Positions 44,381 through 53,030 of a stretch of DNA of 64,000 bases are shown one piece after another. The number at the start of each line of letters is the position of its first letter. Position 1 is the stretch's first letter. The position numbers were made by a program, and so were the translations under genes. The DNA is from Geomesophilobacter sediminis (GTDB lineage Bacteria > Desulfobacterota > Desulfuromonadia > Geobacterales > Geobacteraceae). The stretch spans positions 1 to 64,000 of the forward strand of contig NZ_JAEMHM010000028.1 of the NCBI RefSeq assembly GCF_016458275.1. Direction: 5' to 3'. Below the pieces are notes generated by a model. That model did not search any database. It worked only from the letters and a program-made list of their open reading frames with translations, and was not told the origin of the DNA.

Positions 44381-46858
44381 ATGGAGGAGCGGTACAACCC
44401 TAAACAGGTCGAGGAAAAGTGGCAGGGGTTCTGGGAAACGAACAAGAGCTTCAAGGCGGTCGAGGACGCGCAGCGCGAGAAGTACTACCTCCTCGAGATG
44501 TTTCCCTATCCCTCGGGTCGGATCCACATGGGTCACGTCCGCAACTACTCGATCGGTGACGTCATCGCCCGCTTCAAACGGATGCGCGGCTTCAACGTCC
44601 TGCACCCGATGGGGTGGGACGCGTTCGGGATGCCGGCGGAAAACGCGGCGATCCAGAACAAGAGCCATCCGGCGAAATGGACCTACGAGAACATCGACTA
44701 CATGCGCGGCCAGCTGAAGCGCCTAGGCCTTTCCTACGACTGGGACCGCGAACTCGCCACCTGCGACCTCGACTATTACAAGTGGGAGCAGCAGATCTTC
44801 CTCGAAATGTACGAGAAAGGTCTCGCCTACAAGAAGGTCTCCCCGGTCAACTGGTGCCCCAAATGCCAGACGGTGCTCGCCAACGAGCAGGTCGAAGACG
44901 GCGCCTGCTGGCGCTGCGACTCCGAGGTGGTGCAAAAGGAGCTGGAACAGTGGTCGTTCCGGATCACCGCCTACGCGCAGGAGCTTCTCGATGACACCTA
45001 CAAGCTGACCAACGGCTGGCCGGAGCGCGTCCTCACCATGCAGCGCAACTGGATCGGGCGCAGCGTCGGCTGCGAGGTCGAGTTCCCGCTGGAAGACGGC
45101 TCTTCCAAGATCACGGTCTTCACCACCCGCCAGGATACCCTTTACGGCGCCACCTTCATGTCGCTTGCCCCGGAGCACCCGATGGCGCTCCAGCTCGCCA
45201 CCGACGCGCAGCGCCCGCAGGTCGAGGCATTCATCGACAAGGTGAAGAAGAGCGACAAACTCAAGCGCGGCGCCGAGGACCAGGAGAAGGAAGGGGTCTT
45301 CACCGGTGCCTACTGCATCAACCCGCTCACCAAGGTGAAGATGCCGATCTTCCTCGCCAACTTCGTCCTCATGGAGTACGGCACCGGTGCGGTCATGGCG
45401 GTTCCGACCCACGACCAGCGCGACTTCGAGTTCGCCAAGAAATACGATCTGCCGCTCAAGGTGGTCATCGTGCCGGAAGGGGAGACCCTCGATCCGGCGA
45501 CCATGACCGAGGCCTTCACCGTCGAAGGGATCATGGTGAGCTCCGGATCTTTCGACGGGATGAAGAGCGGTGACGCCAAGGAGGCGATCGCCGACTTCCT
45601 CGAGAAGGAAGGGATCGGCCGCAAGACCGTCAACTTCCGCCTGCGCGACTGGGGCGTTTCCCGGCAGCGTTACTGGGGGAACCCGATCCCGATGATCAAC
45701 TGCCCCACCTGCGGCGTGGTGCCGGTGCCCAAGGATCAGCTTCCGGTCGTGCTTCCGATGGACGTTGAGTTCACCGGCGAGGGGGGGAACCCGCTGGCCA
45801 AGGTGACGAGCTTCGTCAACTGCACCTGCCCGGTCTGCGGCGGCGCCGCGCGGCGCGAGACCGACACCATGGACACCTTCGTGCAGTCCTCCTGGTACTT
45901 CCTCCGCTACTGCTCCCCGAAATACAACGAGGGGCCGCTGGACAAAAAGCAGGTGGAAGCCTGGATGCCGGTCGACCAGTACATCGGCGGCATCGAGCAT
46001 GCCGTTTTGCACCTGCTCTACGCCCGGTTCTTCACCAAGGTGCTGCGCGACCTCGGTTACTGCAACGTGGAGGAGCCGTTCTCCAACCTCCTCACCCAGG
46101 GGATGGTGATCAAGGACGGCGCCAAGATGAGCAAGTCCAAGGGGAACGTGGTCGACCCGAACGCCCTCATCGAGCGTTACGGCGCCGACACCGCGCGTCT
46201 GTTCTCTCTCTTCGCCGCGCCCCCCGAGAAAGACCTCGACTGGAGCGACCAGGGGGTGGACGGGAGCTACCGCTTCTTAAACCGCGTCTGGCGCCTGGTA
46301 TTCGAGGCGCTGCCGTTCATCACCGGTGCCGGTGCAGTGGATCCGGCCAAGCTCACCTCCGAAGGGAAGGGGCTGCGCCGTGCGGTGCACAAGACCATCC
46401 GCAAGGTCACCGAGGACATCGACGGGCGCTTCCACTTCAACACCGCCATCGCGGCGGTAATGGAGCTCGTGAACGCGATCCAGGCCTTTGAGCCGAAGAG
46501 CGCGCCGGGAAATGTGGCCGTCGTGCGCGAGGCCGTCCTCTCGGTGATCCGCCTGCTGGCCCCGTTCGTGCCGCACTTCACCGAGGAACTCTGGACCGCG
46601 GTCGGCGAAAAAGGCGCCGTCGAGGCGTCCGGCTGGCCCGGTTTCGATGCCGAGGCGACCGTTGACGAGGAAATCACCGTGGTCGTCCAGGTGAACGGCA
46701 AGCTCAGAAGCAAGCTGAACGTCTCCCCCTCCGCCGCCGAGGAAGAGGTCAAGGCTCAGGCCCTGGCCGATGAAAAGGTCCAGCCGTTCCTGGAAGGTAA
46801 ATCGGTGAAGAAAGTGATCTACGTCGCCGGCAAGCTCGTGAACATCGTCGTCGCCTGA
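44381..46858 (+). CDS. leuS: Leucyl-tRNA synthetase
   Basis: This 825-residue class I synthetase has the HMGH signature in [15 protein letters not shown], a zinc-binding CPKC...CWRC region, a CP1 editing domain ([27 protein letters not shown]) and KMSKSKGN near residue 580. It charges tRNA-Leu and edits misactivated amino acids. ATG 44381 has GGAGG six bases upstream; the in-frame TTG at 44378 was not chosen. It is followed by lptE and holA, a common order, but with enlarged intergenic gaps here. Confidence 0.97.
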   Translation: MEERYNPKQVEEKWQGFWETNKSFKAVEDAQREKYYLLEMFPYPSGRIHMGHVRNYSIGDVIARFKRMRGFNVLHPMGWDAFGMPAENAAIQNKSHPAKWTYENIDYMRGQLKRLGLSYDWDRELATCDLDYYKWEQQIFLEMYEKGLAYKKVSPVNWCPKCQTVLANEQVEDGACWRCDSEVVQKELEQWSFRITAYAQELLDDTYKLTNGWPERVLTMQRNWIGRSVGCEVEFPLEDGSSKITVFTTRQDTLYGATFMSLAPEHPMALQLATDAQRPQVEAFIDKVKKSDKLKRGAEDQEKEGVFTGAYCINPLTKVKMPIFLANFVLMEYGTGAVMAVPTHDQRDFEFAKKYDLPLKVVIVPEGETLDPATMTEAFTVEGIMVSSGSFDGMKSGDAKEAIADFLEKEGIGRKTVNFRLRDWGVSRQRYWGNPIPMINCPTCGVVPVPKDQLPVVLPMDVEFTGEGGNPLAKVTSFVNCTCPVCGGAARRETDTMDTFVQSSWYFLRYCSPKYNEGPLDKKQVEAWMPVDQYIGGIEHAVLHLLYARFFTKVLRDLGYCNVEEPFSNLLTQGMVIKDGAKMSKSKGNVVDPNALIERYGADTARLFSLFAAPPEKDLDWSDQGVDGSYRFLNRVWRLVFEALPFITGAGAVDPAKLTSEGKGLRRAVHKTIRKVTEDIDGRFHFNTAIAAVMELVNAIQAFEPKSAPGNVAVVREAVLSVIRLLAPFVPHFTEELWTAVGEKGAVEASGWPGFDAEATVDEEITVVVQVNGKLRSKLNVSPSAAEEEVKAQALADEKVQPFLEGKSVKKVIYVAGKLVNIVVA

Positions 46859-46865
46859 AAACAAA

Positions 46866-46975
46866 CCGCACACGGATAGAACCTCTCAAGGACGGATTCT
46901 CACGGACAACCCCTTGCGGGGTTTTCCCGGAAAAGGTCCCTTGATCCGTCTTTTCGAGGTGTTATCCGTGTGCGG
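46866..46975. repeat. 110-base imperfect inverted repeat between leuS and lptE
   Basis: CCGCACACGGATA (46866) pairs perfectly with TATCCGTGTGCGG (46963), and further blocks (ACCTC/GAGGT, GACGGA/TCCGTC) extend the stem inward. The centre is a small hairpin AACCCC-TTGC-GGGGTT followed by TT (46908-46923), which could terminate leuS. The whole resembles a non-coding MITE-like or structured RNA element. Confidence 0.65.
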
Positions 46976-47020
46976 CTCCCCTGACTCCAGATCCCGGACC
47001 ACCGGCCCCGAGAATTCATT

Positions 47021-47575
47021 ATGTCCAAGCTCCTCCTGATACTCCTTGCCGTCCTTGTTCTTTCCGGTTGCGGTTATCATGTCGTCGGCGACCGCGACTT
47101 CCTGCAAGGGGCCAACGGCGTCAACGTGATCCTGTTCGTCAACCGGAGCTACCGTTCTGGCGTCGAAGGGGTCCTTGGCAGGCAGATCGTGGATGAATTC
47201 GCCCAGCGCTCCGGTGGGAAGGTCCTCCCCGGAGACAAGGCCGACCTGGAACTCGTCGGGGTGATCCTTTCCTACGCAACCATCCCGGTCTCCTACACTG
47301 CCAACGACGTCATCCGTGAATACCAGGCATCGCTCAAGGTTGAAGCCACCCTGCGCCAGCGTACCTCGCAGAAAGTTCTCTGGAAGGGAGAGGTGACCGA
47401 GACCCAGGTCTATCCGGCGAACATCCCGCCCCAGAACGCCACGACGACCGCCACCCCGGTGCAGCAGAATGCCGGCACCATCCCGCTGCAGCAAAACGCC
47501 GAGTCGGCCGCCGTGGAGCGCATCTGCCGCCGGATCGCCGAAGACATCTGGACCAAGGCCGGGGAACGGTTTTGA
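47021..47575 (+). CDS. lptE: LPS-assembly lipoprotein LptE
   Basis: This 184-residue lipoprotein has the lipobox LVLSGC with lipidated Cys17, followed by GYHVVGD, the typical LptE start. Its RSGVEGVLGRQIVDEFA and NDVIREYQASLKVEATL segments fit the small alpha/beta fold of LptE. It plugs the LptD barrel and helps deliver lipopolysaccharide to the outer leaflet. Position between leuS and holA supports the call. The C-terminal 40 residues are Gln/Ala/Thr-rich. Confidence 0.85.
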   Translation: MSKLLLILLAVLVLSGCGYHVVGDRDFLQGANGVNVILFVNRSYRSGVEGVLGRQIVDEFAQRSGGKVLPGDKADLELVGVILSYATIPVSYTANDVIREYQASLKVEATLRQRTSQKVLWKGEVTETQVYPANIPPQNATTTATPVQQNAGTIPLQQNAESAAVERICRRIAEDIWTKAGERF

Positions 47576-47576
47576 T

Positions 47577-47730
47577 CAATGATCGATGGACAATGGACCA
47601 TGGCTATTGGTCAATCGTCAGTGGTCAGTGGTCTTAGAGCAAAGAGTAATGCTCAAACAGCAATGAGCAGGTAAACCCCATAACTCCCCCCTTTGACAAA
47701 AGGGGGGCTGGGGGGGATTTGCCTTTGAGG
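47577..47730. repeat. AATGGACAAT words and a CCCCCTTT/AAAGGGGG block between lptE and holA
   Basis: GATGGACAATGGACCATGG and GAGCAAAGAGTAATGC words (47581-47668) are followed by CTCCCCCCTTTGACAAAAGG and GGGGGGATTTGCC (47683-47723). The second block recurs at 58465-58506 and 58550-58588. No gene is visible in this 241-base gap. Confidence 0.7.
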
Positions 47731-47816
47731 TTTGGGTGCCCTTTATTCCCTTCCCCTGGTCCACCTTGGAAAGCAACCATCCATGAAGCACCAGCTTCAC
47801 TACAAAGGTCTTTGCA

Positions 47817-48821
47817 ATGAAGCCTGAAGAATTCAACAGATTCGTGGAAAAGGGGGAGCTCGGCCCCCTTTATCTTTTGTATGGGGACGAGCCGTATCTC
47901 GTGGAGCGTGCGGTGAAGCGGCTGTTGGACCGCGTCGTCGACCCCGGTTTCCGCGACTTCAACCTGAACGTCTTCTATGGCAACGAATGCAAGGGGGACG
48001 AGGTCTTCAGCGCCGCCCAGACCTTGCCGATGTTCGCCGACCGCCGGGTGATCCTGGTGAAGAAAGCGGGTGAACTGAACGCCGCTGCCCAGGAAATCCT
48101 CCTTCCCTACCTCCAGGACCCCGCGCCGTCGACCTGCCTCATCCTGCAGGCGGAGAAGATCGACGGACGCAAGAAGTTCTTCCTGGACTTCAAAAAGCGC
48201 GGCGAGGCGGTCGAATTCAAGCGCCCCTACGAGAACCAACTCGGCCCCTACATCCGCGACGAAATACGTGCCGCGGGAAAAAGGATCGATCCCTCCGCAG
48301 CGGACCTGCTCGGCATCCTGGTCGGGACCAACCTCCAGGAGCTCGCCTCCCAGGTCGAGAAACTCTGCATCTACTGCGGGAACAAGGAAGTGATCGGGAT
48401 GGACGACGTCCGGGCGATCGTTTCCGACACCAAGGTGGAGAGCGTCTTCGAGTTCACCGATGCCATCGGCGGGAAGGACCTGGCCAAGGCGCTGCGGATG
48501 CTCACCTCGCTGTTTCGCGACGGCGAGGTCCCGATTCGGATGCTGGGCGCGGTGGCGCGCCATTTCCGGCAACTGTGGCAGGTGCGGGAACTTTTGGATC
48601 GGCGGGTGCCGTCGTCCGAATTGGGTAAGGCAACGGGGATCAACCCGTACTTTTTGAAGAAGGTGACCGATCAGGCGAGAAACTACACGGTGGGCGAGCT
48701 GAGGGTGATCTTCGAGAAGATGCTGGAACTGGACCTGGCCTTCAAGTCCGGGGGGCGTTCCGAGGTCCTGTTCGAGCGGTTCGTGACCGAGGTCTGCACT
48801 GCGGGGCGGTCCGGGCGGTGA
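47817..48821 (+). CDS. holA: DNA polymerase III delta subunit
   Basis: This 334-residue protein begins MKPEEFNRFVEKGELGPLYLLYGDE, the usual HolA start. It has LPMFADRRVILVKKA and the three-domain clamp-loader layout with a C-terminal collar (about 215-330, LTSLFRDGEVPIRMLGAVARHFRQL). Delta opens the sliding clamp. ATG 47817 has no strong ribosome binding site just upstream. It follows lptE in the same direction. Confidence 0.92.
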   Translation: MKPEEFNRFVEKGELGPLYLLYGDEPYLVERAVKRLLDRVVDPGFRDFNLNVFYGNECKGDEVFSAAQTLPMFADRRVILVKKAGELNAAAQEILLPYLQDPAPSTCLILQAEKIDGRKKFFLDFKKRGEAVEFKRPYENQLGPYIRDEIRAAGKRIDPSAADLLGILVGTNLQELASQVEKLCIYCGNKEVIGMDDVRAIVSDTKVESVFEFTDAIGGKDLAKALRMLTSLFRDGEVPIRMLGAVARHFRQLWQVRELLDRRVPSSELGKATGINPYFLKKVTDQARNYTVGELRVIFEKMLELDLAFKSGGRSEVLFERFVTEVCTAGRSGR

Positions 48822-48831
48822 ACCGCCCGGC

Positions 48832-48873
48832 GTTCGACGTTCGACGTTCGACGTTCGACGTTCGACGTTCGAC
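48832..48873. repeat. Heptanucleotide tandem array (GTTCGAC)6
   Basis: Six perfect copies of GTTCGAC (GTCGAAC on the other strand) start 10 bases after the holA stop codon. Confidence 0.97.
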
Positions 48874-48918
48874 GAGGGCTTGGTGCGCCTCCTCAAGGGG
48901 ATCCGCCCGCTTTAAGTA

Positions 48919-49082
48919 GCGAGGGATTACCCTGTGGGAGCGCCTTTCCAGGCGCGAATAACCGCAACCCTGATCACGGCAGGAGAGGGCGTATCCACAA
49001 AGGGATTCGCCCCTTTTTTGTTGCAAGGGATTACCCTGTGGGAGCGCCTTTCCAGGCGCGAATAACGCAACCATAATCACGG
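48919..49082. repeat. Direct duplication of a REP-like element downstream of holA
   Basis: Two copies of GGGATTACCCTGTGGGAGCG with CCTTTCCAGGCGCGAATAA lie at about 48922-48962 and 49027-49064. Each is followed by CGCAACC and (T/A)ATCACGG, so the repeated unit is about 60 bases with a period near 105. CACAAAGGG...CCCCTTTTTTGTTG between them could act as a terminator. Confidence 0.8.
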
Positions 49083-49126
49083 AGCCCTGCATCACCGCCT
49101 TCGGCAGATCGTGCCAGGCGGTTAAA

Positions 49127-49195
49127 CCTGTAGGAGCGACATTCCTGTCGCGATTCCGCGCGGGGCCTAACCCTCTCCCGGAGGAGAGGGGATGC
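49127..49195. repeat. GTAGGAGCGACATTCC REP variant and CCCTCTCC block
   Basis: CCTGTAGGAGCGACATTCCT with GTCGCGATT (49127-49155) is the second REP subtype, also present at 63722-63747 and 63922-63949. It is followed by TAACCCTCTCCCGGAGGAGAG (49168-49188), a short CCCTCTCC-type hairpin. Confidence 0.75.
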
Positions 49196-49215
49196 AGCAA
49201 ATCCAAAGCCAACGC

Positions 49216-49245
49216 AGAAAAGGGAATCCGTTGCCGGATTCCCTT
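49216..49245 (-). terminator. Terminator of rpsT
   Basis: AAGGGAATCCG and CGGATTCCCTT form an 11-pair stem with loop TTGC; on the minus strand it is followed by TTTTCTGC, 25 bases beyond the rpsT stop. Confidence 0.85.
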
Positions 49246-49270
49246 CCTTGTTACTAGTATGCGTCTCGCC

Positions 49271-49537
49271 TTATGCGGAGAGAGTATTAACCAGTTTGGT
49301 GAGGCGGGAGACGTTCCTGGAGGCGTTGGAGGAGTGGATAACCCCTTTGGTCGCCGCAGAATCGATCACCGGGATCGCCTGAGCCAGAGCCGCGGTTGCA
49401 GCAGCCTGATCCTTAGCAGCGACAGCCTCGCGGACCCGCTTGATGAAGGTACGCAGGGTGGAGCGGACGTGCCGATTGCGATCCGTTCTCTTCTCCGTCT
49501 GCCTGATCCTCTTGAGCGCCGATTTATGATTTGCCAA
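49271..49537 (-). CDS. rpsT: Small ribosomal subunit protein bS20
   Basis: This 88-residue basic protein begins [21 protein letters not shown] and has the helical [10 protein letters not shown]-like region ([14 protein letters not shown]) and [21 protein letters not shown] end of bS20. GGAGGTG precedes the ATG. It has its own promoter and terminator. Confidence 0.96.
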   Translation of the reverse strand: MANHKSALKRIRQTEKRTDRNRHVRSTLRTFIKRVREAVAAKDQAAATAALAQAIPVIDSAATKGVIHSSNASRNVSRLTKLVNTLSA

Positions 49538-49588
49538 ACCACACCTCCAATATTTTTACGCAATGCGCTTTGATTTCGGAAAGTAGGA

Positions 49589-49618
49589 TTTATACCATTT
49601 GGCAATGCGCAATGTCAA
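49589..49618 (-). promoter_or_regulatory. Promoter of rpsT
   Basis: On the minus strand a perfect TTGACA and TATAAA are 18 bases apart, about 52 bases upstream of rpsT. Confidence 0.75.
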
Positions 49619-49716
49619 GCAGAAATGTTGCATAGATTTGCCAACTTATTCACGGAGCCGAAGGGCGGGTTTGAAAAGAGAGGAGGGGCGGCCGACACTG
49701 ACCGTGGGGCGTATGT

Positions 49717-49833
49717 ACTGTGGGAGCGCGAGGCGTGTATTTACTGTGGGAGGGCCTTTCCAGGCGCGATCCGCCGAAGGCGGTAACGTGACGCCGGGTG
49801 CGGTTGATGGAGCCGGGAATGGCGCGCCCACAA
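49717..49833. repeat. Degraded cluster of REP-like elements
   Basis: TACTGTGGGAGCGCGAGGCG (49716-49735), TTACTGTGGGAGGGCCTTTC with CAGGCGCGATCC (49741-49772) and an inverted GGGAATGGCGCGCCCACAAG (49815-49834) lie in the 459-base gap between rpsT and the methyltransferase. Apart from two promoters I see nothing else in that gap. Confidence 0.7.
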
Positions 49834-49894
49834 GCTAACCAGGTCCTACGGGATGACGTCGCGGCACCGGAAGATGGATTCTTTGTGTAATATA

Positions 49895-49923
49895 TTGAAA
49901 TTTGAATTATTGAATTGTATACT
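49895..49923 (+). promoter_or_regulatory. Promoter of the methyltransferase gene
   Basis: TTGAAA and TATACT are 17 bases apart in an AT-rich stretch, about 70 bases upstream of the start. Confidence 0.65.
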
Positions 49924-49996
49924 CGGATGTCGCTCAAGAGGGTGAGTCATCGCCCGGAACGCGCACCAAAATCCTCAACCTAAGAAAGGCACCGCA

Positions 49997-50611
49997 ATGG
50001 AAAATAAGGGTAAACGCGATTTCGACGCCGCCGCAGCCACCTGGGACAATGAGCCGCGCCGCCTGAAGCTGGCCCAGGAGGTCGTGGCCGCCATTACCAG
50101 CCGGCTTCCCCTCACCGCCGGCATGACGGCACTCGACTATGGCTGCGGCAGCGGCCTGGTCACCCTCGGGCTCCACGGCTTCGTCAGCCGGATCACCGGC
50201 GCGGACAGCTCGCAAGGGATGCTCGATGTCCTGGACGCCAAAGTCGCCGAGCGTGGGATCGATAACGTCACCACCCTGCACATCGATCTCGAGCACCAGG
50301 AAGCGATTCCCGGCAAATACGACTTGATCGTAAGCAGCATGACGATGCACCATGTAAAGGACGTCGAGGGACTGGTTCAAAGTCTCGTCGCCAGCCTCAA
50401 CCCCGGCGGTTGGCTGGCCCTGGCCGATCTGGAAAAGGAAGACGGCAGTTTTCACGCCGACACCGTCGTCGAGCACAATGGCTTCGAACGCGAGTTCTTC
50501 CCCGGAACTTTCCAGAGAGCCGGTCTGTCCGAGATAGGCGTAGTCACGGCGGCCGTAGTGGAGAAAGGGGAGCGCAGCTACCCGGTCTTGCTCGCCTTCG
50601 GAAGTAAGTAA
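49997..50611 (+). CDS. Class I SAM-dependent methyltransferase
   Basis: This 204-residue protein starts KGKRDFDAAAATWDNEPRR and has SAM motif I ALDYGCGSGLVTLGL near residue 50, a GADSSQGMLDVL acidic loop, and YDLIVSSMTMHHVKDVEGL motif IV. This is the Methyltransf_11/UbiE-like pattern, and the substrate is not identifiable. AAGAAAGG precedes the ATG. A FmdB-type zinc ribbon gene follows 55 bases downstream in the same direction and may be cotranscribed. Confidence 0.82.
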   Translation: MENKGKRDFDAAAATWDNEPRRLKLAQEVVAAITSRLPLTAGMTALDYGCGSGLVTLGLHGFVSRITGADSSQGMLDVLDAKVAERGIDNVTTLHIDLEHQEAIPGKYDLIVSSMTMHHVKDVEGLVQSLVASLNPGGWLALADLEKEDGSFHADTVVEHNGFEREFFPGTFQRAGLSEIGVVTAAVVEKGERSYPVLLAFGSK

Positions 50612-50666
50612 CCAGCCAACGAGCCCCTGACGGCTCAAAACATGCCACAGGTACCTGGAGGTTCCC

Positions 50667-50855
50667 ATGCCGATATTCGAGTACAGCTGCCGCAGATGCG
50701 AGCACCGTTTTGAAAAGGTGCAGAAGTCCCAGGACGCAGCCGAGGTCATCTGCCCGCATTGCGGGTCCGACGACGTGAAGAAGGAGCTCTCCTCCTTCGC
50801 CACCGGTTCCGGCGGCGGAGCGTCGTCCCATTCCTGCGCCCCGGGCGGTGGTTGA
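50667..50855 (+). CDS. FmdB family zinc ribbon protein
   Basis: This 62-residue protein begins MPIFEYSCRRCEHRFEKVQ and has a second pair CPHCGS. The two CxxC pairs form the zinc ribbon of the FmdB putative regulatory family. The tail is Gly/Ser-rich (GSGGGASSHSCAPGGG). The family was named after a formylmethanofuran dehydrogenase gene cluster, but its real function is unknown. GGAGG lies eight bases ahead of the ATG. Confidence 0.88.
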   Translation: MPIFEYSCRRCEHRFEKVQKSQDAAEVICPHCGSDDVKKELSSFATGSGGGASSHSCAPGGG

Positions 50856-50923
50856 AGGGTCTGATCGGCGCCGGTCGGCGTCGTCCAACCCTGCCGCGAC
50901 CGTCATCTCGGCGGTCGCACCAC

Positions 50924-50951
50924 AAAAAAAGGGGGCGCACATCGCGCCCCC
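50924..50951 (-). terminator. Terminator of the porin-cytochrome operon
   Basis: GGGGGCGC and GCGCCCCC form an 8-pair stem; on the minus strand seven T follow. It lies 33 bases past the octahaem cytochrome stop. Confidence 0.85.
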
Positions 50952-50984
50952 AACTTCATCCCCAGCAAGTAATCTCTCCGTTTC

Positions 50985-52370
50985 CTACCAATCTTCCTTC
51001 ATCTTCGCGGCTACCTTGTTGAAGAACAGCTCCGGGCTGGTCAGCTTCACCACTTCCTTGTCGCTGTAACCAAGCTCCTTGAAGTTCAGCACGCCGTTGG
51101 GGGCGTGGCAGTTGGCGCAGGAAAGCGCCCGGGTCTTGGTGACCAGGTGGCTGCTGGCAAAGTAGATGGTTTGCCACCCCGGAACCGCTTCCTTGGCGAC
51201 CTGCTCCGGGTTTTTCATCCCCAGGGTGCGGGCGGCCGATTCCACGCCGGCGCGGGTGTTGCCGTTTGCCATGGGCGGTGCGAAGTCCATGGAGAGGAGC
51301 TCTCCGGTCTTCTTGTTATAGAACGCTTTCCCCTGGAAGATCTTGAAGGGATAGATCTTGCTCTTGCCGTCCTTTTTGCTCCCCTTGGGGCCGATGAAGT
51401 GCGGGGTGTTGGCGACGGTGCCGTTGTACCAGGCATAGACCGGGCTCGATTCGTTGGCCTCCAGTTTCAGCGTGGTCGGCTCGTAGAACTTGTCCGGGTT
51501 CTGGGCCCAGACGGTGAAGTCCTTGGCAAAAGCGCCGCCGGTACGCGGAATGTGGCAGGTCTGGCAGGCGACCTTGGCGGTGTGGCGGTTCAGGTCGGCA
51601 TCTTTGTGCGGGCTCGCGCCGTGGCAGGAGACGTCGGCGCAGGAGAGCCGGACGCCGTCGTTAGCCCAGTTGTTCGGGTCGGTCCCGGTCGGGATCTTGT
51701 GGTCTTTCGCCTTGTGGCAGTCGACGCAGACCATTCCCTTGGCGGCATGGGCGTCGGTTTCCTTGGTGAAGGAGAAGCCGCGCTTCACGATGACCCCGCC
51801 GCCGGCCGCCTCGTGGCAGACCATGCAGTTCTTCGCGGTCGGCTTGCCGATGGCGAGCGCCGCTTCCTTGGAGCGGTCCTGCCCCATGACCACGCGCCCC
51901 TTGTCGTCCTTCATCGGCTTTCTCTTGCGGAAGTCGTACGCGGTGGAGTGGCAGACCAGGCAGTCGATCGCCTTTTCCGCCTCGGCACCCTTGCTCCCGA
52001 CGTCGTTGAGGTGGTCGCCGGGATGGCAGGTGTTGCAGCCGGAGAACTTGGTCTTGCCGGTTTCGGGGTTCTTGGGGATTTCCTTCAGGTTGTTGACGAT
52101 GTCGTTGCCGTTGCACATGACGTAGATACGGTTCTGCATCCCGTACTCTTTCTTGGGATCGAGCCCGTCCACGTTGGTCACCTTGGAAGCGTGCTTCCAG
52201 TGCACCGTGTCCAAAAACGCCTTGGCCTTGCCGGGGTGGCACTCCTCGCAGGTTTCCGGCCCCTTGTAACCGTTCTCCTTGATGTAGTCCGCGCCGGGAT
52301 GGGCGGCGTACGCCGCAGTCGCCAAAATGGCGACGGTAAACATTGCAGCTGCCGCAGTCCTCTTCTTCAT
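50985..52370 (-). CDS. Octahaem c-type cytochrome, exported
   Basis: This 461-residue protein has a Sec signal peptide (KKRTAAAAMFTVAILATAAYAA). I count seven CxxCH motifs (CEECH, CNTCH, CLVCH, CMVCH, CVDCH, CQTCH, CANCH) and one wider CADVSCH (Cx4CH) between the fifth and sixth, giving eight likely haems. It lacks a lipobox. ATG 52370 has GGAGGAG upstream; the in-frame extension to 52469 has no signal peptide character. It is the third gene of a leftward operon after a porin and a small periplasmic protein, which suggests electron transfer at or across the outer membrane. Direction and electron partner are not visible. Confidence 0.88.
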   Translation of the reverse strand: MKKRTAAAAMFTVAILATAAYAAHPGADYIKENGYKGPETCEECHPGKAKAFLDTVHWKHASKVTNVDGLDPKKEYGMQNRIYVMCNGNDIVNNLKEIPKNPETGKTKFSGCNTCHPGDHLNDVGSKGAEAEKAIDCLVCHSTAYDFRKRKPMKDDKGRVVMGQDRSKEAALAIGKPTAKNCMVCHEAAGGGVIVKRGFSFTKETDAHAAKGMVCVDCHKAKDHKIPTGTDPNNWANDGVRLSCADVSCHGASPHKDADLNRHTAKVACQTCHIPRTGGAFAKDFTVWAQNPDKFYEPTTLKLEANESSPVYAWYNGTVANTPHFIGPKGSKKDGKSKIYPFKIFQGKAFYNKKTGELLSMDFAPPMANGNTRAGVESAARTLGMKNPEQVAKEAVPGWQTIYFASSHLVTKTRALSCANCHAPNGVLNFKELGYSDKEVVKLTSPELFFNKVAAKMKEDW

Positions 52371-52515
52371 CTGTGCTCCTCCGCAGTGGTTCGTTGCCCG
52401 GCCGGTCTCCGCCCACCGGATGCCGGCCGGGTGGTTAAACATATGAATAATTGGATGAAATCGGGCCAAAAAGAGGCGCTGGAATCAACAGATTGCAGCG
52501 CCTTCTTTTATCGGG

Positions 52516-52842
52516 TCAACAGCCGGCGGTTTTGCGGAAAAACCTGCTGATGTTCTTGCCGTCGATGACTTCGTACTTGCAACGGATCTCGTCACCTTCG
52601 ACGATGCGGTGGTCCTTGAACTTGTCCAAGGTCAGATCGTCGTTGACGGTGATGACAACGAGCTGTTCGGTCTTGTTGTCCTTGAGGGTTGCCGTGGCCG
52701 TCTTGGCGCTGGCACCTTCGATCTCGATCTTGGTGATGACGCCGACCATCTTGATTTCGTCCGCCTGGGCCCCTTTGGTGAAACCGAACACCGACACCGC
52801 GACGATGGCTGCTACCACGAGAAATGATACGACTGCCTTCAT
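52516..52842 (-). CDS. Small exported protein between porin and octahaem cytochrome
   Basis: This 108-residue protein has a signal peptide (KAVVSFLVVAAIVAVSVFGF, cleavage near AQA-D at residue 28). An ~80-residue beta-rich domain follows, with TKIEIEGASAKTATATLKD and a repeated DDLTLDKF / DGKNISRFF pattern. I do not recognise a family and see no haem or metal motif. The OB-like alternation of strands suggests a small periplasmic binding domain. It lies 145 bases before the cytochrome gene in the operon, so it may be an accessory part of the same conduit. Confidence 0.7.
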   Translation of the reverse strand: MKAVVSFLVVAAIVAVSVFGFTKGAQADEIKMVGVITKIEIEGASAKTATATLKDNKTEQLVVITVNDDLTLDKFKDHRIVEGDEIRCKYEVIDGKNISRFFRKTAGC

Positions 52843-53030
52843 GACTTTCTCCTTCTGGGCCGGTCCGGGAGGACCAACCCGGGCTCGTCAGCCCGCTTGT
52901 TCGAGCCGGCCACCACCTCAACCCCAGAAGAGGGGGTGGCCGGCTGGGAAATGAGTCGATCTGTCGTGGTCAGCGATCCTGGGATAGCCGGTTTTCCCGA
53001 CCCCAGATCCCGGATCCCCGACCCCGGTTT

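Noticed and set aside
48832-48873. Possible CRISPR array in the heptamer repeats
   Set aside because: Units are 7 bases with no spacers and no cas genes nearby; these are simple tandem repeats.
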